The position numbers were made by a program, and so were the translations under genes. Below the pieces are notes generated by a model, which was not told the DNA's origin, searched no databases, and was given only the letters and a program-made list of their open reading frames with translations. Of a stretch of DNA of 64,000 bases, positions 44,930-57,900 are shown piece by piece. The stretch is from Spirometra erinaceieuropaei (Eukaryota > Platyhelminthes > Cestoda > Diphyllobothriidea > Diphyllobothriidae), in the NCBI GenBank assembly GCA_902702965.1, contig CACRXP010000416.1, positions 510,146 to 574,145 on the forward strand, read 5' to 3'. Position 1 is the first letter of the stretch; every line of letters begins with the position of its first letter.

Positions 44930-47897
44930 GTAGGATAAATGATACCCAGGTTGAATGTCACCAACTGATATAAAGTAACTATATACTTCTATTTTTAAGA
45001 CAGAATTTGCAACGATAGTCACTCTATGACTGCGATAATAGCGCAAAACCTTTAATCCACAGTCTTAGGTGATTTCAATTTAGAGAAAACGAAAGTAAAA
45101 TAACAATGATTGTTAATCTGTCGTGATGGGAAAAATTCGTTTGTCCATAAGAGGATGATTTTAAAGAATATAGCTGAGGTGCAAAAGCTGGTACATAGGT
45201 GACTTACATTAAAAAATGTTTACGTTCTTTGTAAGGATAAATATCAGCTCACTTTGATCATTTCTTTAGAGATCATTCGAAATTAACTCTAGAGTATGTC
45301 AGGCATGTCAATGATTTCAGACTTATTTTTAAGACTGTCATATTTATAGATCGCAGTTTTTGCCGTGAATATTTAATTAGATAATAACCGACGACGAATG
45401 ATTTCGATAGGTTACAGGGTTTGGTGAGTAGTAACATTTCAATATATGCAGTCGCCTTTACGCAGTCACCAATTCACCTGCAGAATTCTACACTGTCCAG
45501 TTTTCATCAATCAAGCAACGTCCAGTGGACGTAGATGTAAATTCTATCCCTAAAAACGATTGCAATCAAGATTATGATAATCCATATCTGAATCATCCAT
45601 CGATCTATCAGTGAGCGATAATTTCAGCGGTGTATTCAGTGGGTGGAGGAGGACGATAAAGAAGGTTAGTTGGCGCAGTCTCAAATACTTTCAACCGGTT
45701 TGTGAAAACGGCGCGGGTTTGGAGGGCTTCTGAATTAGGACAACGATTGCGGGGTTTGCGTATGACGAAAGTTCTAATCGTCTGTGCAAGAGAGGTCCAA
45801 ACGAGTGCTGATTGATGAGTAAGTAAACTAACCCAAACATGATTTGACGTGCGATTTCCGGTGGAGACATTGTAGCTCAGGCGGTTGAAGCGTTGGTTGT
45901 GCACCAGCTCCATGTTCCCAGCCATGAGTTCAGACTCTACCGACGCCGCCGCCGCCGATGTTTTATCAGTTGTTTTAGATAATGTGAATAAAGCTGCTGG
46001 AACAACAAATAACTATCTCAGCTAATTGTCAGACATTTAAGACCAGTTCACACTACGAAATATAATTTGAATGCTGGATTAGGTGTCAATCAATAATATA
46101 AGTTTCGAACACCTGTTTTGATGCACTATCTAACAAATAAACCAGACTGAGCGTTGAATAATACTGCTAGTGTTTATTTTTCGCATTCTTGATAATGATG
46201 CTTATTTTAAATGAAAAGTTGATTATTCGTTCTGTGTGTCGCTTAATGAAAAGTCTTATGCCTCCCCACTGACGGGCGATTATGCACAGATGTCGATTAA
46301 TTTATGGCCCAAATTTCCTTCACTAATCGCCCACCAATTTGCTCTAGACGACAGAACCAAACCGGTTGAACCGACAGATATATCAAGAGTCTCATGTATA
46401 ACTTAACATACGGATTAAAATGTCCCGCATTGTATGGTCTGAACTACAGACGAGGAATGCTCTGAAGGTGCTAGTACACACCACTTGCCAGGTGTTGGAT
46501 GACGGTCTAGTAAACAGCGAGGTCAAATGTAACAAGTCCCACTTACACCGCTGGGCGCCAGACGGCGTATAGTGAATAGTCTCATACTGTACTGTCTGAA
46601 AAACGCGGGTACTTGCCACTGATAAAAGAATAAGAAGACTGGATCGCACTTATATCAATATCAGGGATAAAAGCATTTATTTACTTATTTATTTATTTAA
46701 TTTGCTTTATTCGAACAGATGAAACAATCTGTGTGCAGGATGGCCGAGACTTCCACCGATTGATCCAACAGCTGACATCAAACCGACTGATAATTCCTCA
46801 TGATAAACAGACTTATAACCAATGTCATGTCATCTTCCACGGCGATGCAGTCTCACACAAGTGCAGGGGCTATGATGCCATCAGAAATATTTCCAATTTG
46901 ATAGTTTGCTATGTCTACTTTCCAGCACTAACGTTCAACGTTGAACAAAAGGTAGGTTAGTGTGACATATCATTCTGGTTTCTCCTACAGAATCATTCGA
47001 TCATAAGAAGGTAAAATTAAGTAGGACATAGCAATATTTACAATGTAAAATGGCCGGAGGTGCTGTATAAATGTGCAAATCCTCAGGGGACCGTGCGTAG
47101 TAGGGCACACCTGATTGGAGTACACGCTGCGAGCATTTTCCACGTAGTAATTATCTTATGGACAGGTTTCCAGCGTTAATAAATTTTAAGGGCGATATGC
47201 CAGTACCTAATGTATCTGCATCTAATAACTTGTTGATGAGCTTTCAGCTAGGGCATTATTAGAAAGCAAATGCATACCCCAGCTGACGGGACATTCTCAC
47301 AGCCATAAACATACTACTTACATGGTTTCAATGGGTCTCATTATTTACACGCACGTGCAGACCCGTCCAACCTACTGGGCTGTTATTTTTGCAAATTCTT
47401 GACGATTTAAGACTCCTTTTCACTCCCTGGCGTATACATTTTGCATACTAAATTACCAGAAGATTATATTCGACTGAATGCTTTTCACGCAAGCCTTTAT
47501 AGTTTTAATGGCATTTTCACTTTCTTATGTCCTTTACTTCAAATACACTGATTGATCTATTGACACTGAATGCGCATACACTTGCACATAGTCTCGAAGA
47601 AATTCCTCAGCGATAGATCCAGACCCCGAAATTCTGGACGCACAGTTTGTGCATTTAACTGGGATGCACGGTTTGGCAGTATTTGAACATCAGACTGTCC
47701 AAAAGATTCATGCGCATATTTCTACGACACGCCTACTCCGTGTCCACTTCTGCGATCTGGTAAAGATAGCCAAGCGTACCGTGGCAAGGCAAAGAAGGAG
47801 ACCGCTGAGTGAATGGGCTGCTGACTCGCTATCCAAATTACCTCTCTTCATGAGGAAGGTCCTTGCGAAATCTGGTCCACACTGTGAAAACTGCTGA
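44830..47897 (+). CDS. F2: intact family member, predicted secreted protein of 212 aa
   Basis: Exons 44830-44929 (100 nt), 46719-46951 (233 nt) and 47592-47897 (306 nt with TGA) join to 639 nt. Splice sites are cag|gtagg, aacag|at, aag|gtaggt and catag|tct, in phases 1 and 0. Exon 1 encodes a signal peptide (MNGWLALLSLCWSGFLTC). Exon 2 has VQDGRDFHRLIQQL and cysteines at residues 38, 69, 82 and 97, spaced exactly as in B and C. Exon 3 has LTGMHGLAVFEHQTV, RLLRVHFCDLVKIAK and RPLSEWAADSLSKLPLF. Two sequons (NIS at 90, NSS in exon 3) fit an extracellular product. AATAAA lies 103 bases after the stop. Introns are 1789 and 640 nt. Family and function unknown; start chosen by the conserved signal peptide. 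Confidence 0.8.
45855..45960 (+). mobile_element. tRNA-derived SINE head in F2 intron 1
   Basis: gagacattgtagctcaggcg then gttgaagcgttggttgtgca, followed by gacgccgccgccgccgatg. Same place as 4690-4810, so it predates the R1 duplication. Confidence 0.6.
46719..46951 (+). CDS. F2 exon 2 (cysteine exon)
   Basis: 233 nt between ttcgaacag and aag|gtaggt. About 12 of 78 residues differ from F1 exon 2; all four cysteines are kept. Confidence 0.8.
47592..47897 (+). CDS. F2 exon 3
   Basis: Starts SRRNSSAIDPDPEILD after cacatag and ends SGPHCENC before TGA. Open throughout, unlike F1. Confidence 0.8.
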   Translation, partial: SRRNSSAIDPDPEILDAQFVHLTGMHGLAVFEHQTVQKIHAHISTTRLLRVHFCDLVKIAKRTVARQRRRPLSEWAADSLSKLPLFMRKVLAKSGPHCENC

Positions 47898-47999
47898 AGG
47901 ATACCGAGAGCGGACAACATCATCCCTTACTCTTATATGTTGCAAGCAAATTATTTTTAGTTTTCCTGTATCACAGAAACGTCTCATCGGGATTTAACT

Positions 48000-48005
48000 A
48001 ATAAA
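48000..48005 (+). other. Polyadenylation signal of F2
   Basis: AATAAA, 103 bases after the stop. The equivalent in F1 is 6813-6818. Confidence 0.5.
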
Positions 48006-48072
48006 AACGGAATATTAACAGCACATACTGCTTTTCATGAAGGCGTAAGCTGTTAAAGCTCTCATATCCGGT

Positions 48073-48475
48073 CTGGTCGATACTCTGCCTGCACCATGCG
48101 AGGCTTCTCACTGCCTTTCGCGTGGGCTTGAGGCCAATCAACGCACCTACTATCGGTGATTGGTAAGAGAGGCGGAAACAGCCCAGAACACTAGCGTAAA
48201 CAATTTGCCACGACACATTTGCAGCGGCGACCTTCGGCGACACACTGCTCGTCGCTCGCGCGGACGCCGCCTCCGCGGCGCCGAACGCATTCTCGTCTGG
48301 TTGCTATTTTCCCTTCATTGTTCTGAACAGAACAAATAAATAATTTTCCTCTTCAACTGGCGTCCCGTTTCTTAAATCATTTTCCTCTTCAACTGGCGTC
48401 CCGCTTCTTCCGACATGGGATATGACCTGAATTTGTCGCGTACTGAGCATGCATCATCACCGCTTAGCCGCTACA
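48073..48475 (+). mobile_element. 5'-truncated copy of the solo LTR
   Basis: Matches the LTR from its base at 11397 to its CTACA end, followed by CCACC. The first 137 bases are missing and replaced by F2 3' flank, so this LTR interior is the duplication breakpoint. Confidence 0.8.
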
Positions 48476-48564
48476 CCACCTACTCTATGGTAGTGATTGG
48501 ATTTGAGTAGACGTAATTACTTAACCTTGGTGTTCGTCTTTCCTTGTTCACGTTCTATTTGTCT

Positions 48565-48830
48565 GGGTTGGAGTTATGGGTTAGGATTGGGGATTAGGGT
48601 TAAGCATTAGTGTTTGGAGTAAATCTTGCGGGTTATGGGTAGGGTTTAAGATTAGGGTTAGGAGTTATGGGTTATGGTTAGGGGTAGGTGAGGAGTTAGG
48701 GTTAAGGGTAAGGTATTGTGTGTTAGGGGTTGGACGTCGGGGTTATGGGCAAGGGTTATTGCTAGTTCTATGGTAACGGTTTGGGTCAGGGTGAGGACAA
48801 TCCTAACCCTTACCCTATCTCTAAGTCTAA
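48565..48830 (+). repeat. Degenerate TTAGGG-like block 4
   Basis: Near-identical to block 1 (gattagggttaggagttatg, ttaggggtaggtgaggagtt). Confidence 0.75.
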
Positions 48831-48834
48831 TCGC

Positions 48835-50811
48835 TGCGCGGCGGCAGGTTTCGCTCCAAAAAGAGAGGGAGCCCTTTGGCAAAACGGAACGAGTGACTCC
48901 CCTAAAAACTGTCGGATCAAACATTCACGCGTCAAATTCCGCTCTGTGCACACAGACCCTATCATCAATCTTATCTACTCCAAGTTATCAGATAATTTCT
49001 CAGGAAATTAAAAAGCAACATTTTATGAACTGACGTATCTATCGGAAAGCACATGGGGATTGCTGGCAGACCCATTGGAAAATAAATAAAAAGACCCCAT
49101 TTGAATACGTCAGAATACTTCAGGCACATTAAACATATCAGACCGACGTTTACTATAGTCAACTATTTATGGCTCGCAGTTTTGACTGCGAATACTGAAG
49201 TAAATAATAATTGACGTTGAACGATTTCTATACATTACACGGTTGACAATTAGCATCATATTTGAGTATATGCAGACGCCTTCGTTAAGTCATGCATTCG
49301 CCGACAGAAGTTCAGAAGGACAGCTTTAATCAATACATTAACATTCAGTGTACTTATGCAGATGAGCATTCCGACCAGAAAGATGATTGCGATCATAGTT
49401 TTGAAAATAACCATCCTAGTCATACATTGTCCTATCAGTGAGCGATCAAGTTAGGCGGTGTATTCAGTTTGTGCAGGAAAACGAAGAGAAGGAGGATATT
49501 AACTTGGCACGGTCAAAGTCATTTGAACCAATTTCGGAAAGCGCGACCGCTTATGCAGGCTTCTAAACCAGGAATGCAAGTCTATGGCTTGTGCACAGTG
49601 AATGGTCTTACCGTTTGAATAATATGAATCCAAACGAACACTGGTGAATGCGTGGGTAAATAGACTTAAACACGCTTTGGTGTACGGTTTCCGGTAGAGG
49701 CATTCTAGCACAAGTGATTGGAGCGGCGCCGCTGCAGACGCCAAAGGTTTTTAAAGTTGAATCAGGTGAAGTGCATAAGTCTGTCTGGACATCAGATAAG
49801 TATCTCAGTATAATTGTCAGCTATTTAAGACCAGACCTCACAGAAAAATGCACTTTGAGGTCTCAAATCGTTATCAATAAATAATACAAATTTCGGATAT
49901 CTATTTTTGATTTATCATCTATCAAATATATAAGACTGAGCGGTGATTGACGCGACAAATTATCATCTTTTCCATTCTTGAATGTGATGTTTACTTAGTT
50001 CCCAGCAGTTTATTATTCGTCCTGCACGACGCTTAATGTAAAGTACTATGCTTCCTCAATTACAGGCCATTATGCATGGATGTTGATTGAATTATGACCC
50101 ATATTACCATTATTGAGCCCCCGCCAAATTCTTCTACACAACAGAACTGAACAGGTTAATCTTAGGAAAACATGAAGAGCACCGTGTATGCCTTAAGATA
50201 CGGACTACAAAGGCCCAAGTTGTAGGATCTGAGCTAGACAGGGGATATGCTGGGTAGGTGCTGATGAACACTAATTGCAAGGTGATGGATGCCAGTCCAA
50301 TAATCAGCATATAATGAATATCGCTGGTCTTAAGGGAGCAGGAAGCATAGCTTTAAGGCACTAGGTTTTAGTAAAGGTGGGAGACTAAGGCGACCGTTTC
50401 CAGGTTATTACACATGGCCAGGGGACCTACCATTAACCCCGGCTTTGCAGGACTTAGTATTCAAATTATGGCTATTTTTTCAGCAAAAGTTGCTAAATCA
50501 AAACATCTGCAATTTAACGAGGGGTCCGTTTTCACTAGAGCTGGCAGAAACTAGAGCAAGTGCTCGTTAAACTGACGTTGTATGAGTGGTCGGGCATATG
50601 TGGCTTCTGCTCTTACGTTTGAGACTTCCTTTGTGCAATTTGCTCTCTACGGTTTAAAATCAAAACTATTTTGATGCTGTCTGGTTTTATTTTGCCAATG
50701 ATATCTATCTTCTGGTTCAATGAAGCCCTCATGGCTTTGATTGGGCTGCCTAGAACACCGCACCTAATAAATCCAAATGCAACATCGTTCGCTCTTCAAG
50801 CGCACACCTCA
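48835..50811 (+). other. 5' region of gene B, no separate gene
   Basis: Same content as 12170-14112: foldback arm, decayed SINE head near 49680-49745, then unassigned sequence. At 50767-50773 it reads aataaat, not a TATA box. Confidence 0.4.
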
Positions 50812-50884
50812 ATGCAATTAAAATCGGTTTTGATGCATCTCCTTGGATTTGGACTATTCGTGTACGGCTGCAGAAATTACCAGG
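50812..50884 (+). CDS. Gene B exon 1 (signal peptide)
   Basis: 24 codons plus one base, donor g|gtaacc. Identical peptide to A. Confidence 0.75.
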
Positions 50885-53800
50885 GTAACCTTTTCACGTA
50901 TTTCAGATCCACAAATAGTATAGTAGAACGGATAGTATAACAGATAAACAGTTCACACAGTAACCACAACAATATGGGTTGCAGGTTTTTTGACTTATGT
51001 GCATATAATACATAAGCAGCTGCCTAAGAGGGCAACTGGCTAGACTCAGATAGTTGTTTCACAGTCGTTTCCGATCATCACTACGTCACAGGTCTTATGA
51101 GGTGAGGTATATGAACGTGTCAACTTAGCCCGTGACCCTACTGTTTTGGTTACGATCTTGATTGGTCCCACGCTGTCTGTCCGCCGGCTTCCTGCTGGTG
51201 AAAACGTACGTCATGCCATAGGATACACATGCCACATAAAATACATAAGTCGCTCACTGAGAGTGCAGCAGACCAGACGCAGACAACTGTTTTACGGTCA
51301 TTTCTGTTATATGCACATATATACATGCGAAGAGGCAAGTCGGCAACAAAATCATACAAGACCAAAATGGCCATTTCTGGCCGATTTTCCCCACCTAAGT
51401 TTTAGGAACATCTGAGTTTTAAACCAGCTCTCAGTGGTTTTTGGTCCTTCTGAAAACGCCCTACTTCGTACTGAGTAAAATGCTTTACTTCATGAGTATT
51501 ACCGTTCTGTTGAAATGGACATGGCGTAAAATAAAAGTGCGGGTGTTTGTCTGCTATGGCGGAAATTGTGCCGAATGTTTAGAGGCCTTTATCTTTTTTC
51601 AAAGTAATCTGCTAGTTACGTTTGTGGATATAGATGCAACCTATCTTATTGGCAACATCTTTGTTCTAATAATTTTGAAATTTCTTTACGATCATTTGTA
51701 TTCAGCATTTCACCTAAATTTTGGAATAGACTGTTTGAAGGTCGAAACATAACTGCAGATGTGCAACGATATGTCACATAGAAACAAAAAAGGACATGTC
51801 CGTCGTATTTATTTTAAGTACGTGTCCGCTAATTTTAACAGAATGACATGAACCGTTATCATAAATATAGAAATGATGGGTTCTTTTAAAACTCTTTATC
51901 ATACCAGCACGTTTTACGCACAAATACAATGAGAAGTAGGGTTTTAAGCTGAAATAATAAGTAATAAGACTTACTGACTTCGGGAAACTAGGACATACTC
52001 AGCTTTTTACCAGGGTGTTTTCAGCGTTTACATAAAGAGCCATTGTCAGCTATTTTAATAATTAATTACCTCTTAGTATGATACCAAATTGCCGTAATTC
52101 ATAACCGTTAATTCTATGTTATGCCACAGAATTTAACCTGAGCCACGAGTTAAAAAGTAATCAGAAGTTATTCCAATGGTTGTTGATTGTGATTGTTGAT
52201 TGCTTACGTTAGGTATGCACATACAACCATTTTTTCTCGTCTAAAAGTTGGGTCCTTGCTTAATGTCTTGACGAATTGTACAATGCACTGCATATTGCCA
52301 ATAATATTGAAAGCATTATTTAACTCAAAATGGAACAGGATTTTCAATAACATATATGTGCTATTGCATATTTTCATACAACTCTATGTCTTTATATATT
52401 GTGGCCATTTTTACTATTATTCGTCACAGGCTGCGCTGTACGATTATGAATGTATGACAGAATGGCCATATATGTGCTGTCCTTTTGCTAAAACTGTTAT
52501 TGGTTAGATAGGTCCATCTTTACACTACTTAGATTCAGGAACGTGGTCACATTACAAGAAATTTTTTTAGTACAAACCTGAAAACGACCATAGTCATGTT
52601 GGTATCATTCCATTGATTTTCCCAAAGGCAAAACAATAGCGACCCATTTAAATGATGCATTGCCTATGTGGGATATTAGTGCCTTTGAGGGCATGAAATT
52701 GCATAGATTTGTCACTTTCACTTTTGTAGATAGATAAGATTTCTAATTCTCTAAAATATCCGGCAGGTTTGTAAACTGAGTCCCACCGTTAGCATCACGC
52801 AAAAAATAAATTTCAAGGTGCGACAAGTTCTTTTTAGTTAAATACTCTGCATCCGATGGGAAAGTTGCTCAAATGCGCGATTGCCACAATATATCGCAAC
52901 GTCAAATTCTATTTTGTTTAACAAAAAATCGTGGACGGCGGTGGATTCTCTGGCCGTTCGACCTTGTAGGAGCGCGTCTGCGATAAGTCATTTTGAAATT
53001 TCATTACTGGCATAAGTATTTCCGAACTTAACCTACTTACTTGTAGGGACACCGGATTGCAAGAATGACGGCAGAGACATACTGTACCTACTGCACCGTA
53101 TTTCGTTTCCACGTTTATATGTTTATCATCACAGAGACACATTCACACGATGTGAAATAGACCTTCACAAGAATCCGTACATAGGTAACTGTAACCCTGA
53201 GGACCTTCATCCTATGCTGGATATGACCATCATCTGCAATGTCCAATTTGAAGCTGTCGCATATAATTTGGAGCTTCGGGTATGTTTGCTAATAAAACTG
53301 GTTTGTGTTCAATAGCAAGTGTTGTTGAATCGTAAATACAAACGAAAATTAAGAGGAAGTCGATTCAAATCACTTAGTTAGAAAGCAATGGACAAATAAG
53401 AATTTAATTCGTTTGACTTTTCTGCATCGTTTTCGGCCACATAGCTCTTATCTTTTAGGTTGGTATGTAATTGGGAGATTGTTAATGAAAAACATGCACT
53501 CGTGTATAATTTGCTTTCCGTATTTTTCGTTCCCTCTTTTTACGATGTTTTCCAATTTTAAGCCCTGACAGTATTGTGTTACTGAGGCTTTTGCTCTATC
53601 TCAACAGAGAATAATCGAAGAAACAAATCGGACAATCGTCGAGCAATATCTGCAACTCGACTTAGGGCGCATGACTGCCGTGGCTACATTTGAACATCGT
53701 ATAGAACGAGGCTGGAACTACGACGTTTCTCGACTGCGTCTTCTTCGCATCTTTTTTCACGATCTGGAAGCGACCGTTCAATTTGCACTTGGAAGAAGAA

Positions 53801-53907
53801 ATGGAAATCCGCTGACGTTTTGGGCCAATAAATCGATATCGAAATTGTCAATGTATACAAAAAAGTCATTTGAACTTAACCAATTGCCCAGTTGTGTCTT
53901 CCAATAG
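50812..53907 (+). CDS. B: intact family member, predicted secreted protein of 201 aa
   Basis: Exons 50812-50884 (73 nt), 53047-53279 (233 nt) and 53608-53907 (300 nt with TAG) join to 606 nt, in phases 1 and 0. Signal peptide MQLKSVLMHLLGFGLFVYGC. Exon 2 reads PDCKNDGRDILYLLHRIS with cysteines at 29, 60, 73 and 88. Exon 3 carries a NRT sequon, MTAVATFEHRIERGWNYDV, LRLLRIFFHDLE and LTFWANKSISKLSMYTKKSF. The stop TAG falls where gene C and the fragment at 28330 have a sense codon. After it the frame stays open for 15 more codons that still resemble the C tail. Introns are 2162 and 328 nt. It is the undamaged counterpart of A. Function unknown; presumed extracellular. Confidence 0.8.
53047..53279 (+). 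CDS. Gene B exon 2 (cysteine exon)
   Basis: Acceptor cttgtag, donor cgg|gtatgt, 233 nt and open. Keeps the base that A lost (ccttcacaagaat). Confidence 0.8.
53608..53907 (+). CDS. Gene B exon 3
   Basis: Starts RIIEETNRTIVEQYLQLDL after ctcaacag and ends NQLPSCVFQ before TAG. Confidence 0.8.
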   Translation, partial: RIIEETNRTIVEQYLQLDLGRMTAVATFEHRIERGWNYDVSRLRLLRIFFHDLEATVQFALGRRNGNPLTFWANKSISKLSMYTKKSFELNQLPSCVFQ

Positions 53908-54149
53908 CTGAGAAACCGTGTTTCACGAAAAACCTATTTGTTTTGTTTGAAATGACGACAATGATTTCTGGAATGTTGTGCAAAATGGAGTATGTATGAG
54001 TAAAATATGATGGTTGCTGATTTTCTTTTGCCCCCCGGAGTGCCTTTAGTATTGGAAAAGCAAGAGTCATTTAATTGATTGTGTAAGGTTTTCTAAGCAC
54101 TTTATACAAGGAATTTGTAATTTCTCGGCAAGGATGCACGCAATGCCCT

Positions 54150-54520
54150 GTTACTGGACGTGACTTTTATGGGCAGTGTTCCATAGGTAAATTTACTCCA
54201 TCAAATATACATCAACAACTGCGCGATCAATACTTATTTCCGTAGGCTGAAGCCGGACGAGTTCATTAGGAGAGCAATGATTTCAGTTTTTCTGATTGGT
54301 CAACGTTGGATTGTGATATCGTTTGCAGACATAAGCCGAAGATGCCAAACAACTGACCTTCCAGACGCCTAACATTCAAAGATGGTCTTGCAATTATGTT
54401 GATAGAAGCTGGCCGTACACCAGCAGTAGTGAATAAGTACCAGAAGAGCGTTTTTCCTCCGACGTTATCGAATCCGACTAGCGTCTGGCCGAACAGTTCA
54501 CCGACGGCCAGCAGGTCGTA
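54150..54520 (+). repeat. 3' flank segment of gene B
   Basis: Near-identical to 17480-17840. Followed by the SINE pair at 54650-54940. Confidence 0.5.
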
Positions 54521-54939
54521 ACAGTATTAAAAACCGCTCACAGTGGGACGACATGCGTAATACCACAATAGTGATTGTTCAAAATGATGAAGAGTAGAGG
54601 CGTGGGAAAATTCCACAACAAATGCGTATGCCTACATATACGTATATAACTGACAGGTCGCTAGTTCGAGCTCCAGGCGTTTCACATTTCGTGGTTTGGT
54701 ATGACTGACTAACGACAACTAATAATCCAGAAATTGACATTCCAGATTCCCTTGTCGTTGTCGGTATAACATTCTGATTATATATATGCTCAGAGAAACG
54801 GCTGACAACGAAAATGTGAGAGATAGGAATAGCCATTTTTGGCATCCTAGCCGTTGTCAGCCAGCCCTTCCGAACGACAGGTTTGAGGGGACATGAGGTT
54901 CAAACACACGTCCTTTTGGTTATTAGCGTTAGTACGTCC

Positions 54940-57900
54940 AACGTTTTAACTCTAAGGCCAGGATCTCGATGTCCTATGGGTAAATATGTTACGGAAGATT
55001 CTCCTCCCGTTCTGCCTTGCGACGTGGCCAAAGGCCGGACAGACATTCACGTGGATTATATGGTTTATAAATAAAATATGGTCAACGAGTTCGCTCTCTT
55101 TTCTTCGTCGTCTTTTTCGGGGGATGATGGACGCGATAAATGTAATATATATTATAGTCGGAGTAGTATCGTGACACCTGATAAACAAGGAATGAGTGTT
55201 CGAGCCTCAGATTCCCCTAAAAAGGGGGTTGGAACATGGGGATGTAAAAGGTGGATAAAAGAGGCCATTCCAGTCTTCTTTTTCTTTCTCAGTGATCGCC
55301 TTATTTTATATACGCATGCATGTTTACTTAAGAATGAACGCACATACATTCATTGGCTTTTAAAAGCAAACAAACTTCGTATGGATCAGAAAGAGGCACA
55401 CACTTGCCAGACCGATGTCGACGAAGTTATAATAGCGGAGGGTAGGCTATGAAGTCTGGGAGTTTGATTGATAAGGAAATGTTTCGGGCTTATCTGCCTT
55501 CATCCAGACAGTCATAAACTTGACCAGAAAATACAAACTTTCGCACATCGAGACATGGCACTGGTGGTCCACCTACCACAATTTAATTTCCTCACGGCAT
55601 AACTATTGTTATTTGCAATGCGTCTTAGTTATCAGATAAACCACAATTGTATTGTTTATTCTTCTTGAAAACCACTAGAGTTCGGAAGGAAAGCAAGAAA
55701 AGTTCAACCATTTTTAATATAGTTAAGATATATAAATTGTTTTTTGTTCTAAATACCAACCACTTCACATAAGGCGAGACTCCTCATTAGTACTACGGAA
55801 TAGGCATGTGCAGTTTTTTAAAGTCTATACTGTAGAATATGGAAATAGTCGAAAACTAATTATGTAGAATCTCAATCAACAACAAGGTATATCCTAATCA
55901 CTTTGTTAATAAATCGATCCCGGAACTAACGCACAATAAAACAGGAAGTGATTCTGGCGTTTCCTGTAATTGAATGCTTGAGTGCTCCCGTATTGTCAGT
56001 GCCAACGCCCCGACTGTGTCCATGCTTAGCGGCTGTGTAAGTGTAGGTTTTGATAATCGAAGTCAGTCAGCATGTGGACTAAAGGTCAGACTGACTGCCA
56101 TGGTCGTAAATCGGCTATGGAAACCTATCGCAATGTTGGTAATAGCAGGGATGGTCTTCAGCTATCGTTAAGCAAATATGCCGCCATTGATTAAGCTACA
56201 TACGGACTAGTGCTGTCACTCGTATGCCATGCAAGTCTAGCTCATGGATGGTGAACTATCGCTCGGCATTTCTCCTTTGCCTCTCTACTCCCCAAAAGGT
56301 ATCCTAGTGAACACGAAGCCACATGCCGAGTTATGCGGTCGCTCATCAACTGTAGAAGCTAGTATTAAAGCTGATGAACTTACGGTGGATCCACAGTGAT
56401 GTTATCGTAAATGTCCTAAGTTAAGCTGCCGTAGATTGACCCAAACCCTGGCGACTGCGGTATCTCCTGACGACTTGAAGTAATGGGCGAAGGTGATACT
56501 CTAAGTATTCTGTCTACAGTGAATGTGTTAGAACGCTCTGAACGCGAGATACTATAAAATAAGCCGCATAGGGACAACATGCGGTGGCATGTCAACTATG
56601 GAAGCTTATGTCAAGGTTAGCAAGCGTACGATGGGTCTACCTACGGAAGTTATGGTCATAATCGATAAGCCAAATGGTCGGTCCACAGCCATCGCATCGC
56701 AAGTGAGCAAAAGAAAGTTACCGTAAATTATTCCGCATACCGACTACTGCGCTCGGTTTTTAGTTATGGAAGCTGATATGAAGGTTGGAAAAAATAGGAT
56801 AGGTCTAAACCGACACATCCCCCACTGTCGTAAGGTATGCTTTTGCGGAGTAAGCCTCAAACCGCCTAATGGCGTTACTCATGGCCAGCAGAAGTATATG
56901 AAAAAGGATGGCAAACCAATCGGTGGTGCAAGATTAGATTTAACCGCAACCCCACTACTGCAGTGAGTCACCAGCCATGTAAGCCTTTCTGAAGTCTAAA
57001 TAACTGTAGCTCCGTTTTCAGCGTTCGCATCTTCACTGTCGGATAGTATGATAGACTGCAGGTCAGATGACATAACAAATAGGTAGGGCTATAACCTACT
57101 CAAATAGATGGAATAGATATTATTTCGAGGTAACGGAACAGAGTTTTTTTGGGTGCCATCTCCCAATAGTTACAGGAAAAAGCAATCGTAGCGGGCGGTC
57201 ACCGATCGTGTCAAGTGATATACTCGTCCCGTTGTGCATTAAGGGTCAATTTAAAAGCCAGCAACTCGATCGGCCTACGTCTTTTACCATGGTTGACATA
57301 ACTTGTGACTGCCGACAACAAAGTGAACAGCCCATGTTTCAGTGGTTAGGGCGTTAGAACAGCAATAAACTGAACGTGGATTCAAGTCCCCGGAGTTGTA
57401 AAACCTGGAGTTTGTTACGGCCAGGTAATGGCGGATAAAACGCCAGAAACGGCCATCCCTGTCTCCCATCTCTCTGTCAGTAATGGTATCCTCTCTAGGA
57501 AGAATGCGAATTTCGCTTATGATATATCGGCAAGTCTACTTTTGAGGCTGCAAGTTGCATCATTCCCTGTGAAGTTTCATTGTGGAAATGATATGTTAAT
57601 GTAGGATGACATCGAGTAAATGAATTCGCCACTGTCTACTGAGTACGCCCAACACCTTAACCAAACTCGCGGTATCAAAATAAAAACAGACTGAAAACAT
57701 TTATTTCGGAAGACTTTGATTTCACTTTAATCAGTAGATTATAACATGCATATCCATACGTTCATAATTATTGCACTGTTAAAGGCAAGACCATTAAACC
57801 TTCCGCAGTTTAATGGATAACTTAATATAGGCGTTAAATCATTGAGGAACGATGCTGCTTGCAAAAGATGAAAAAAGGTGAAGATATTTTGATCGCAGGT

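Larger units (their letters stand above)
40488..48068 (+). repeat. Segmental duplication block R1, copy 2
   Basis: Partner of 990-6890, offset about 41.15-41.19 kb over gene F. It contains the fuller E relic and the intact gene F2, and ends where truncated LTR sequence starts. Confidence 0.85.

Noticed and set aside
990..48068. R1 and R2 pairs as two haplotypes placed side by side
   Set aside because: Different divergence of the two blocks, the 48070 join within an LTR, and the absence of the 6.9-11.3 kb and 28.5-40.5 kb contents from copy 2 do not fit a simple allelic duplicate, though read depth would be needed to exclude it for R2.
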